From: Shewanella sp. 10N.286.48.A6
GTDB lineage: Bacteria; Pseudomonadota; Gammaproteobacteria; Enterobacterales; Shewanellaceae
NCBI RefSeq assembly: GCF_002873135.1
Contig: NZ_MCVI01000028.1
Span: 1 to 64,000, forward strand
Reading direction: 5' to 3'
Length of the DNA stretch: 64,000 nt
In this document: one piece after another, positions 48,636 through 56,778 of the stretch
How the letters are laid out: the number at the start of each line of letters is the position of its first letter
Position numbering within the stretch: position 1 is the first letter of the stretch
Made by a program: the position numbers and the translations under genes
Notes under the pieces: generated by a model
The model's database searches: none
Seen by the model: the letters and a program-made list of their open reading frames with translations, nothing else
Told to the model about the DNA's origin: nothing

Positions 48636-49175
48636 ATGAAATCTGTATTCGATTATTTACGCTTAATACTATTTGTCTCAGGGGTATTACTTGGCGTGCA
48701 AGTGCCTGCTTTTGTTGATCAGTATGGTCAGCGATTGCAAGCTCATACCCAAGAAGCAAAATTGAGTTTAGCCGAGTTTGAGCAAGATGCAGATCGATTT
48801 TTTGCTGGTGATATTCAACAGCTCATAACCCATTATCAGCATAACCCTGACCAAGTTTTTAGTGCAGGTGGCGACAGTATTCAAGCCATTTATCAACGTT
48901 ATCAGTTGCTAAATGGGGCACTTATGCAGTTCAATCAAACGGCTTTTAGTGGTTTTGAACAGGTGGCATTTGAGCCAATGAAAGATATACGCCAAGAGGT
49001 ATGGCACAACTTTAGCCATACCATCATGCTCGATACACGGGCGATAACCATAGGTTTAGTGCTCGGTTTTTTATTATCACTGATATGTGAACTTTGTTTG
49101 CTGGGTTGTGGCAAAGGCTGTCGACATGCATATCGAGCACTAAAACCGATATCGGTTAAAGTGAGCTCACAATAA
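48636..49175 (+). CDS. DUF2937-family membrane protein
   Basis: 179 residues. N-terminal membrane helix (LRLILFVSGVLLGVQVPAFV), a helical domain of about 110 residues, and a second membrane helix (AITIGLVLGFLLSLICELCLLG) followed by a basic tail. This layout and sequence fit DUF2937, an uncharacterised proteobacterial family. Likely inner membrane with the middle part in the periplasm. Confidence 0.82.
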   Translation: MKSVFDYLRLILFVSGVLLGVQVPAFVDQYGQRLQAHTQEAKLSLAEFEQDADRFFAGDIQQLITHYQHNPDQVFSAGGDSIQAIYQRYQLLNGALMQFNQTAFSGFEQVAFEPMKDIRQEVWHNFSHTIMLDTRAITIGLVLGFLLSLICELCLLGCGKGCRHAYRALKPISVKVSSQ

Positions 49176-49279
49176 GCTCAAGGCGAACAACAGCTAAAGC
49201 CCATACAGTTACTCAGTGTTTGTAACGCCGCTTTAGCGCTATGCTGTTGAGCACATTATTCAATAAATAAGGATTTACC

Positions 49280-49753
49280 ATGATTGAACAAGGACACACG
49301 TTACCGGCAGGCACCTTAGGCGAATTAACCGCAACAGGCATGGTAAGTCATGATGTTAGTACGTTATTTTCTGGTAAAAAGGTGGTGTTATTTGCTGTAC
49401 CGGGTGCTTTTACACCCACTTGCTCAGAAGCGCATTTACCGGGTTTTGTGGTGCTTGCTGATCAACTTAAAGCTAAAGGGGTTGATGCCATTGCTTGTGT
49501 ATCTGTCAATGATGCCTTTGTAATGAAAGCCTGGGGGGATGCGCAAAATGCCAGTGAACTCATGATGCTAGCAGATGGCGATGCAAGTTTTACCAAAGCA
49601 TTAGGTTTAGATATGGATACCGCAGGCTTTGGCGGTATTCGCTCCCAGCGTTATGCGATGATTGTCGATAATGGTGTGGTAACCAGCTTAAATGTGGAAG
49701 CGCCAAAGTCTTTTGAAGTCAGTACTGCAGAAGCGATATTGAGCGCTCTGTAA
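49280..49753 (+). CDS. Peroxiredoxin of the Prx5 type
   Basis: 157 residues; AAGGATTTACC precedes ATG 49280. Peroxidatic Cys lies in PGAFTPTCSEAHLPGF, the Prx5 pattern, with catalytic Arg in GGIRSQRYAMIVDNGVV. It reduces hydrogen or organic peroxides using thiol donors such as glutathione. No fused glutaredoxin domain. The next gene, flavohaemoglobin, suggests a local stress theme, but a terminator separates them. Confidence 0.93.
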   Translation: MIEQGHTLPAGTLGELTATGMVSHDVSTLFSGKKVVLFAVPGAFTPTCSEAHLPGFVVLADQLKAKGVDAIACVSVNDAFVMKAWGDAQNASELMMLADGDASFTKALGLDMDTAGFGGIRSQRYAMIVDNGVVTSLNVEAPKSFEVSTAEAILSAL

Positions 49754-49832
49754 AACTGCATGTAAGAATGCTTCTATCAGCTTGGCTGATTTGTATGCCT
49801 GAGTTGTAGCTATGAGTCGTCAATTAATGAAG

Positions 49833-49858
49833 CCAGCGCTGATGTCGCTGGTTTTTTT
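49833..49858 (+). terminator. Terminator of the peroxiredoxin gene
   Basis: CCAGCG and CGCTGG pair around CTGATGT, and seven T follow. It lies 80 bases after the stop. Confidence 0.8.
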
Positions 49859-49955
49859 ATTTGGCTTATACTGAATTGCTATTTTTCTAATCACTCAAGG
49901 ATAAAAGAGTCGAAAAACATTGATCTAAATCAAATACATGTTTAATATCTATCAA

Positions 49956-49978
49956 AACATGCATTATGAATACATATT
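49956..49978. promoter_or_regulatory. NsrR-like binding site before hmp
   Basis: A 23-bp imperfect palindrome, arms AACATGCATTA and GAATACATATT around one T, with eight of eleven pairs. It matches the known gammaproteobacterial NsrR pattern AAGATGCATTT-N-AAATGCATCTT at most positions. It lies 12 bp before the hmp ATG, overlapping the ribosome-site region, where a nitric-oxide-sensitive repressor would act. Confidence 0.7.
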
Positions 49979-49989
49979 AGAGGTTGTTT

Positions 49990-51180
49990 ATGTTAGATCA
50001 ACATACGATTGACGTTGTTAAAAGCACCATTCCCTTATTAGAGTCAGCTGGTCCTGCGCTGACGACGCATTTTTATCAACGTATGTTTGAACATAATCCC
50101 GAGTTAAAAGATGTATTTAACTTGACCCATCAGCATTCTGGCGGACAACCGCTTGCCTTATTCAGTGCGGTTGCCGCATACGCAAAAAATATCGATAATC
50201 TTGCCGTGCTAGGCTCAGCTGTTGAGCGCATTGCTCATAAGCATACGGTTTTTTTAATTAAACCTGAGCAATATGCCATTGTTGGTGGCCACTTATTAGC
50301 AACCCTAGAAGAGTTAGGTGGCGATGCCGTTACTGAAGAAGTCTTAACAGCTTGGGGTAAGGCTTATGGTTTCCTTGCTGAAATCTTCATCAACCGTGAA
50401 GCTCAGCTTTACCTGCAAACAGCACAGGCTCAAGGTGGCTGGGAAGGGACTCGCCGTTTTGTCATAAAGTCGAAAACCCCAGAGTCAACGCTGATCACTT
50501 CGTTTTTGTTAGTGCCTGAAGATGGTAAAGAAGTGATCGACTTTATTGCTGGTCAATACTTGAGTGTATCGCTTGAGCATGATGAACTTGAATTTAAAGA
50601 AATTCGTCAGTACTCGTTATCAGATGCGCCTAATCGCAATACTTATCGCATCAGTGTGAAGCGAGAAGCGGGCGGTAAAGTATCTAATCTGCTCCATGAT
50701 CATTATCAGCAAGGTGATGTCATTGAGGTGGTTGCGCCAGCGGGCGATTTTTCGCTGATAGCAGAAGAAAGCCCTGTGATACTGATTTCAGCAGGTGTGG
50801 GTCAAACGCCGATGATGAGCATGTTAAACCAGCTTATTGCTCAAAAATACGCAAATAACATCACTTGGATACATGCTTGTGATAATGGCGCAGTACATGG
50901 CTTTAAAGAGGTAATTAAGGCAAAGACAATCGCTAATGAGCAGCTGCAAAGCTATGTTTGGTATCGTGAGCCAGCAGCACAGGATTTACCAGCAGAAGAT
51001 TTTGATTTTGAAGGTACTGTAGAACTCGAAAAAATCGCTGAGCATATGTTACCCAATGGGCAATATTACTTCTGTGGTCCTATTGGTTTTATGAAAGCCG
51101 TTAAGCAGCAATTATTAGCGCTTAATGTGCCAGAACCACAACTGCATTATGAAGTATTTGGCCCTCATGCTGATTTATAA
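49990..51180 (+). CDS. hmp: Flavohaemoglobin, nitric oxide dioxygenase
   Basis: 396 residues from ATG 49990 (E. coli Hmp 396); a TTG two codons upstream is not needed. Globin domain 1-140 with heme-ligand block AHKHTVFLIKPEQYAIVGGHLL, FAD domain with RQYSLSDAPN, and NAD domain with SAGVGQTPMMSML and the end YEVFGPHADL. Converts NO and O2 to nitrate using NADPH. An NsrR-like site upstream points to induction by NO. Confidence 0.97.
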   Translation: MLDQHTIDVVKSTIPLLESAGPALTTHFYQRMFEHNPELKDVFNLTHQHSGGQPLALFSAVAAYAKNIDNLAVLGSAVERIAHKHTVFLIKPEQYAIVGGHLLATLEELGGDAVTEEVLTAWGKAYGFLAEIFINREAQLYLQTAQAQGGWEGTRRFVIKSKTPESTLITSFLLVPEDGKEVIDFIAGQYLSVSLEHDELEFKEIRQYSLSDAPNRNTYRISVKREAGGKVSNLLHDHYQQGDVIEVVAPAGDFSLIAEESPVILISAGVGQTPMMSMLNQLIAQKYANNITWIHACDNGAVHGFKEVIKAKTIANEQLQSYVWYREPAAQDLPAEDFDFEGTVELEKIAEHMLPNGQYYFCGPIGFMKAVKQQLLALNVPEPQLHYEVFGPHADL

Positions 51181-51196
51181 TGGCTGAGGCTTAACT

Positions 51197-51228
51197 AAAA
51201 AAGCGACTCTATGAGTCGCTTTTTTTTA
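51197..51228 (+). terminator. Terminator of hmp
   Basis: AAAAAAGCGACTC and GAGTCGCTTTTTTT pair around TAT. It separates hmp from the convergent envZ. Confidence 0.9.
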
Positions 51229-51244
51229 TGCTTATTTTTGGGTA

Positions 51245-52585
51245 TTAATGACGGCTAATAGGCAGCCACACTTGGGCATGCAGCCCGCCTTCTGGGCGGT
51301 TTTTAAGGAGGATTTTACCGTGATGCCTATCGATAATACGTTTAACTATCGCTAACCCTAACCCTGAACCCACAGAGCCTCTAGCGCTATCGCCTTGGGT
51401 AAATGGCTGGAATAGTTCATCAATTTTAGTTTCATTAATACCAGGGCCATTATCTTCAACAATAAAGCTGACGTATTTGGCTTTATGGATTGAGCTAATT
51501 TTTATCCAGCCGCCACCGTAGCGAAAGCCGTTTTCAACAAGATTACTTAATACCCGTTTAATGGCCACACTTTGAAAGGACACCATAGGGCCTTCTTGCA
51601 ATTGCAGCTCGATATCACCTTGTCGATGCATTTCTTGTTGGGCGATTTCGCGAATAAGGCGGTTGATATCATTGGGTTCCCGGGCGCTTTCTTGGTCATG
51701 GCGCACATAGGCAATAAACTGATTAATGATGTCGTCCATGTCTTCAATATCGGTGATGATGCCATCTTTTAGATATTGATCTTCTTCCACCATCATTTCA
51801 GATGCTAGGCGAATACGAGTCAGTGGTGTGCGTAAATCGTGGGAAATCCCCGCCATCAATAGCGCGCGATCTTGCTCCAACTGCTTCATGCTGTGAGACA
51901 TTTGATTAAAGGCGTGAGTCACTTCAACGATTTCAGAAGAGCCGCTTAAGGGCAATGGCGCAGGAAATTCCCCTTTTGATACTGTAAAGGCCGCTCGCTG
52001 TAGGCGTTTAAGTGGTTTATTAAGACGCCGAGCAAATAACCAGCCTCCAGCGACACTTAAGGCGCCAATAACCAATAAATATAAGGTCAGTGGCGATAAA
52101 TCATTTTCGTTTAGGCCAGTCAGCGGTACTTTAATCCACACCGAGGTGGCTTGAGGTGGACGGATCCACACTTCTAACTGAGTCCCTTGGGAAAAGCGCA
52201 CTTCTGCTTCTCCGCCTAAATACTCAGACATTTGTGCAGATAAAAATCCATAGTAGGTCGCACTGTCTACCCCAGCTTCAATGGCGCCTTGTTGGTTATA
52301 GACTTTCATCTCATCGTCACGCACTTTGGCGTTTAGGGCATCGACAATGGTGAGGTGTTCACGGCTGATCTCTACGCCATCAATAAATAATAAGTTGATT
52401 TGCCGTGCGATCAGTTGATTGATTTGTTCGTAACTGGGTTTAATGAAATAAACCGTCACCGATAAGTAAGACACCAGCTGATTAATCAGTAGCAAGCTAC
52501 CAATTAATAATACGGTTTGACTGAATGAATTACGTGGCAGGAAACGCTGCCACCATTTCAGTTTTATGGCTTGAGCTTGGCTAAT
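51245..52585 (-). CDS. envZ: Osmosensor histidine kinase EnvZ
   Basis: Phosphorylates OmpR. Kinase core: HAMP, H box [21 protein letters not shown] box ENGFRYG, G boxes DNGPGI and [12 protein letters not shown]. The frame carries family-conserved residues ([19 protein letters not shown]) upstream of the first standard start, TTG 52495, which would cut TM1 and give 416 residues. No ATG, GTG or TTG exists between that and the in-frame stop at 52610-52612. I propose ATT at 52585 (GAGG nine bases upstream, in the ompR end; 446 residues against 450 in E. coli) with ATA 52567 or CTG 52561 as alternatives. The product is certain, the start is not. Confidence 0.85.
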   Translation of the reverse strand: MSQAQAIKLKWWQRFLPRNSFSQTVLLIGSLLLINQLVSYLSVTVYFIKPSYEQINQLIARQINLLFIDGVEISREHLTIVDALNAKVRDDEMKVYNQQGAIEAGVDSATYYGFLSAQMSEYLGGEAEVRFSQGTQLEVWIRPPQATSVWIKVPLTGLNENDLSPLTLYLLVIGALSVAGGWLFARRLNKPLKRLQRAAFTVSKGEFPAPLPLSGSSEIVEVTHAFNQMSHSMKQLEQDRALLMAGISHDLRTPLTRIRLASEMMVEEDQYLKDGIITDIEDMDDIINQFIAYVRHDQESAREPNDINRLIREIAQQEMHRQGDIELQLQEGPMVSFQSVAIKRVLSNLVENGFRYGGGWIKISSIHKAKYVSFIVEDNGPGINETKIDELFQPFTQGDSARGSVGSGLGLAIVKRIIDRHHGKILLKNRPEGGLHAQVWLPISRH

Positions 52586-52590
52586 AAGGC

Positions 52591-53316
52591 TTAACCTCGA
52601 GCTGTGCCGTCAGGCACGAACACATAACCTAAACCCCAAACCGTTTGGATATAGCGGGGATTAGCAGCATCGACTTCAATTAAGCGGCGCAGACGGGATA
52701 CTTGTACGTCAATTGAGCGCTCAAGTGCAGAGTAGTCACGGCCACGGGCAAGGTTCATTAGTTTGTCCCGCGATAGTGGCTCCCTAGGGTGTGAAACCAA
52801 CACTTTTAATACCGCAAACTCGCCACTGGTTAAGGCAATGCTTTTATCATCATGAAACATCTCACGAGTGGCGAGGTTAAGGGAAAACTCACCAAAGCTA
52901 ATGACTTCTTCTTGTTGCGCTGGCGCACCTGGTACTTCAGCCGTTTGACGGCGCATAACGGCTTTAATACGTGCGAGCAATTCCCGCGGATTAAACGGCT
53001 TAGGTAAGTAATCATCAGCGCCAAGCTCTAGACCAATAATACGGTCAACTTCGTCGCCTTTGGCGGTCAGCATAATAATAGGAATGGGATTTTCTTGTTG
53101 GCGTAAGCGGCGACAAATCGATAATCCATCTTCACCGGGAAGCATTAAATCTAACACTAACAGGTGGAAGTTTTCTCGCTCTAATAAGCGGTCCATTTGC
53201 TCGGCATTTGCTGCACTGCGAACTTGGTAACCTTGCTCCAGCAGATAACGTTCCAATAATGATCTGAGTCGCATGTCATCATCGACAACGAGAATTTTAG
53301 ATGTTTCTTGGCCCAT
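52591..53316 (-). CDS. ompR: Response regulator OmpR
   Basis: 241 residues (E. coli 239). Receiver with [15 protein letters not shown] and phospho-acceptor Asp in [14 protein letters not shown], then a winged-helix domain ([52 protein letters not shown]). Controls porin genes with EnvZ. The stop is five bases from the proposed envZ start, so the two are translationally coupled. Confidence 0.97.
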   Translation of the reverse strand: MGQETSKILVVDDDMRLRSLLERYLLEQGYQVRSAANAEQMDRLLERENFHLLVLDLMLPGEDGLSICRRLRQQENPIPIIMLTAKGDEVDRIIGLELGADDYLPKPFNPRELLARIKAVMRRQTAEVPGAPAQQEEVISFGEFSLNLATREMFHDDKSIALTSGEFAVLKVLVSHPREPLSRDKLMNLARGRDYSALERSIDVQVSRLRRLIEVDAANPRYIQTVWGLGYVFVPDGTARG

Positions 53317-53511
53317 GACATATCCTTTGGCTAAATTTCGGCACTAAATACAGTTATTAAGCTAAATATAGCGACTTTATAAGAGTGCAAACAAGCGCTG
53401 GATGAATTGTTTGCTAATTGTGAGGGGTAATATGATCAATAACAAGGATTAAGTCTATGAAAAAAAGTGATTTTAATGGCATTAAATTGATTAAGGGAAA
53501 TTGTAACTAAA

Positions 53512-54288
53512 TCAGTTTTTACGCAATAAGGTTGAACAGGAGTCAATCACGCCATCATCATTACTGTCCAATAAAAAAATAAGCTGGTTATCGTGCAGCT
53601 TAATATTAAACGCGGCAGCGGCGATATCATTTAAGCGGTTAAAGCCGATTTGTTGGTTATCATCGTATTCAGCTTGAAAGTAGACTTCGCCTGAGTCCAT
53701 TTGGTGTTGATATTGACCCCACTCCATGCCGGTATTTTCATCATCATGATCCAAGTTGATTTGTAATTGCACATACAAGCCATTATTGAGCATCAATACC
53801 GCAAATAAATCATCGAACTCCTGATTGTACCAATAACCTTCAATACTTTGAGCCTGCAGCTGATGATATTCAATAATGACATCAATTGAGCTGTCGCTTT
53901 GGGAGTCCATATTGAGCTGTAAACGCTCGGCACTGGCACTGGCATTGATATAGACATGGCTTTTACTACGGTCAGTGAGCAATGTTATCAAGCCTTCTGC
54001 AGGATTATTACTGAAGGTAGGGTTAAAACTAATGATCAGCGGTAAGTCAGCAAAGTTGCTGCTTTCAGATAAGGTATAAGTGCCCCATTCGGCAAAGCTA
54101 TTTTCAGGCTGGAGTAGGTCAAGCCCCAGTTGCAGGTAAGAGCCGTCTTCATTGATTTGTAATAGCTCAATGTAATCTGTTTGCTGATTGAGCCAGTTAC
54201 CGACAATATTTTGCGGTACATAGCTCAGCGCCATTAGCTTAAAGCTAACAACAAGCAGTCCAACAGCCCAAAAGATTTTACTGTACAT
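53512..54288 (-). CDS. Secreted protein with two related domains, function unknown
   Basis: 258 residues with a signal peptide (FWAVGLLVVSFKLMALS). Two copies of one pattern are visible: IVGNWLNQQ...LLQINEDGSYLQLGLDLL...AEWGTYTL at about 27-70 and IEGYWYNQE...VLMLNNGLYVQLQINLD...MEWGQYQ at about 150-195, suggesting tandem beta-barrel or lipocalin-like modules. Near the end LDSNDDGVIDSC looks like a calcium-binding loop. No family recognised. It lies alone between ompR and greB. Confidence 0.65.
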   Translation of the reverse strand: MYSKIFWAVGLLVVSFKLMALSYVPQNIVGNWLNQQTDYIELLQINEDGSYLQLGLDLLQPENSFAEWGTYTLSESSNFADLPLIISFNPTFSNNPAEGLITLLTDRSKSHVYINASASAERLQLNMDSQSDSSIDVIIEYHQLQAQSIEGYWYNQEFDDLFAVLMLNNGLYVQLQINLDHDDENTGMEWGQYQHQMDSGEVYFQAEYDDNQQIGFNRLNDIAAAAFNIKLHDNQLIFLLDSNDDGVIDSCSTLLRKN

Positions 54289-54589
54289 AAAAAATCCTTT
54301 TATTCATCTTATTCAAAGCTCGCTTCCATGCAGGTATTAGGGGGTGAATGGACTTTTGCTTGAAAGCTCAGCGATTTGGCTATAGACAGTACTATTATCA
54401 GCGCTTGAACCAAGATTAAAAACTAAGCGCTAAAGCACTATATATCGTTAAGGCCAGCTAAATAAATACAACTTTAAGTCTAGTTAAATATATCTATAGG
54501 GCAAATTTGAGTCGCTAAAACAGCCTTAAACTGCATGCTTTGCAGTGCAAAATTCTACTTTTGTTTGAGGCTTTGAGGTTTTCTATTAG
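54289..54589. other. Intergenic region between secreted protein gene and greB
   Basis: About 300 bp, AT-rich, no gene. It should hold the promoter of the secreted-protein gene on the minus strand. No strong terminator for greB is visible. Confidence 0.3.
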
Positions 54590-55066
54590 CTAAACGGTGT
54601 AGGATATTTTATTGATATACCAATCTTGGGGGCCATTGGGGGTGGGAACAATAGCATCATCATCGACTTCTTTTTTCAATAATGCTCGTGCCATGGGTGA
54701 ATCAATGGAGATATAGCCTTTGGCATCGCCGTAAATTTCATCGGGGCCGACAATACGAAATGCCAAGGTGTCGCCAGCATCATTTTCAATTTCGACCCAA
54801 GCGCCAAAGAACACTTTACCTTCTTGCTCAGGAGCATACTCAACCACTTTTAAGTTTTCGATACGCTTACGTAAAAACCGCACTCGGCCATCAATTTGTC
54901 GTAATAAACGTTTATTCTCTTTGTAGTCAGCGTTTTCGGAGCGGTCACCAAGGCTCGCCGCCCAAGCCACTTTTTTGGTGATCTCAGGACGATATTCACG
55001 CCATAAATAATTGAGCTCATTTTTGAGTTTGGTCATCCCTTCAGGGGTGATGAGATTGGTTTTCAC
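54590..55066 (-). CDS. greB: Transcription elongation factor GreB
   Basis: 158 residues from GTG 55066, the same length as E. coli GreB, with AAGG upstream; the open frame continues 42 codons further but that part does not match the family. Coiled-coil N-terminal domain with ELNYLWREYRPEITKKVAWAASLGDRSENADY (acidic tip D and E) and FKBP-like C-terminal domain (EGKVFFGAWVEIEN, SIDSPMARALLKKE). Restarts arrested RNA polymerase by stimulating transcript cleavage. Confidence 0.96.
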   Translation of the reverse strand: MKTNLITPEGMTKLKNELNYLWREYRPEITKKVAWAASLGDRSENADYKENKRLLRQIDGRVRFLRKRIENLKVVEYAPEQEGKVFFGAWVEIENDAGDTLAFRIVGPDEIYGDAKGYISIDSPMARALLKKEVDDDAIVPTPNGPQDWYINKISYTV

Positions 55067-55322
55067 GTAGTTAGCCTTAATAACGAATTCAGTGATTATC
55101 GCGTTAATAACAGCGCGTCGATAGCGGCGTATTGAGAACATGGCCGACATCATAAACTCAATATACTGTGATTTGATGCTATCGCCAATCACATAAAGCC
55201 GTGCGAATAGAATGGACTTAATTGGTGATGATTTTTAGCGCACATTTTAACGTTAGCATTATCAACTCATATGAGTTACTTAAGGTCATTTATAACGTTA
55301 GTCATATGGCCAATAAAGAAAA

Positions 55323-55943
55323 CTAATATCGCTTACCCATGTTGCCCTTGGGTTTATTAGTCGAGGAGGTTATTGGCTGTCCACCTAAAAGCATATTGGG
55401 GGAGGTAATGTGTGCTGAAGGCAATGAAGAGATATTTACTTCAGTGCCGTATTTGCTTCTTAACTCATGGATCAAGCCGAAGTCTAATGCGCCTTTTGGA
55501 CAGGCATCGACGCACAAAGGTAGGCTCTGTTGCTCGATTAGCTCGAAGCAACCGTCGCACTTCACCATCACTTTACGTGTTGGGTCGAGTTGGGGCGCTT
55601 CATAAGGGCAAGCACGGGCGCAAGAACCGCATCCAACACATGTCTCTTGAGCAACATGAACTAAGCCATCTTTGGCACGTTTATGCATCGCCCCTGTTGG
55701 GCAGGCCAATACGCATACTGGTTCGCTACAATGGTTGCAGGATACTGATAAATAATAGGTCGAGATATTGGGTTGTTTTGATAATGCCGTAGGAATGCGT
55801 TCATCGCCATATTTATAGACCCGTCGAGTGCTGACGGATTTTTCCACATCAAATTTTTTATTACACACGCGATGACATTTTCTACAGCCAACACATTTAC
55901 GTGTATCAAAATAGAATCCATATTGGGTAATTTCTGCAGTCAT
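55323..55943 (-). CDS. DmsB-like 4Fe-4S ferredoxin subunit, paralogue of DmsB
   Basis: 206 residues, the same length and layout as DmsB at 56144. Four cysteine blocks: CVGCRKCHRVC, CNHCSEPVCVLAC, CVGCGSCARAC and CDGCFELIEQQ...CVDAC, enough for four 4Fe-4S clusters. Identity with the dmsB product is high in the central part; the C terminus differs. It is separated from dmsB by a terminator and about 200 bp, so it has its own promoter. It may partner another molybdopterin enzyme elsewhere or replace DmsB. Confidence 0.88.
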   Translation of the reverse strand: MTAEITQYGFYFDTRKCVGCRKCHRVCNKKFDVEKSVSTRRVYKYGDERIPTALSKQPNISTYYLSVSCNHCSEPVCVLACPTGAMHKRAKDGLVHVAQETCVGCGSCARACPYEAPQLDPTRKVMVKCDGCFELIEQQSLPLCVDACPKGALDFGLIHELRSKYGTEVNISSLPSAHITSPNMLLGGQPITSSTNKPKGNMGKRY

Positions 55944-56089
55944 AGGCTTGTTGATAATACCAGTTATAGCGCGGATAAAGAGTAATTAACGTGATGCTGT
56001 ATTAGCTATGCTACATGGAAATGTGGTGATTTTTTGGGTTTTATTCTATGACCCTACTTAGGTCACATTAAATACGATTATTTATGCTA

Positions 56090-56125
56090 AAAAAGCTAGC
56101 CAAGTATCAATATGCTTGGCTAGCT
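56090..56125 (-). terminator. Terminator of the dmsEFAB operon
   Basis: AGCTAGCCAAG and CTTGGCTAGCT pair over 11 bp; on the minus strand TTTTTTAGC follows. It ends the operon 19 bases after the dmsB stop. Confidence 0.85.
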
Positions 56126-56143
56126 AATTGGCTTTATGACGTC

Positions 56144-56764
56144 TTAAACTTCAGAGAAGTTGACGATTTCACCATCACGACCGCCATTCACATTCGCTTT
56201 AATAATCAAGTTCGGCGATGTAATGCTTTCTGGTGGTAAAGGTGCAATGTGGCCATCACCATTACCATATTTAGCGCGGAGGTTGTCCATGGTGTCAAAG
56301 TCCATTGCACGTAACGGGCAAGAGTCAATACACATTGGATTTTTACCTTCAGCTAGACGCTCATAACAGCCATCACACTTGGTCATCACTTTGCGCTCAA
56401 GATCTAGTTGCGGAGCATCATAAGGACATGATCTTGCGCAGCTATTACAACCAATGCATAAATCGGTAGCAACATGCACTAAGCCATCTTCACGGCGTTT
56501 ATGCATTGCACCGGTTGGACAAGCTTTAACACAAACAGGCTCAGAGCAGTGATTACAGCCAATTGAGGTGTAATAAGTAAATACGTTTTGCTCTAGGCTA
56601 CCGTTTTGGTTTTCAACCCATTGTCCGCCGCCATATTCATATACACGGCGCCAGTTGATACCGACTGGTAAGTCTTTTCTATCTTTACAAGATACTTGGC
56701 ACGCTTTGCAACCAGTACACTTAGCAGTGTCGAGATAAAAACCATATTGGATATTAGTGGTCAT
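56144..56764 (-). CDS. dmsB: DMSO reductase iron-sulfur subunit DmsB
   Basis: 206 residues (E. coli DmsB 205). Four 4Fe-4S sites: CTGCKACQVSC, CNHCSEPVCVKAC, CIGCNSCARSC and CDGCYERLAEG...CIDSC. Passes electrons to DmsA. There is no signal peptide, so it is exported with the Tat-signalled DmsA. Starts 14 bases after dmsA. Confidence 0.95.
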   Translation of the reverse strand: MTTNIQYGFYLDTAKCTGCKACQVSCKDRKDLPVGINWRRVYEYGGGQWVENQNGSLEQNVFTYYTSIGCNHCSEPVCVKACPTGAMHKRREDGLVHVATDLCIGCNSCARSCPYDAPQLDLERKVMTKCDGCYERLAEGKNPMCIDSCPLRAMDFDTMDNLRAKYGNGDGHIAPLPPESITSPNLIIKANVNGGRDGEIVNFSEV

Positions 56765-56778
56765 TGTTATTTACTCCA

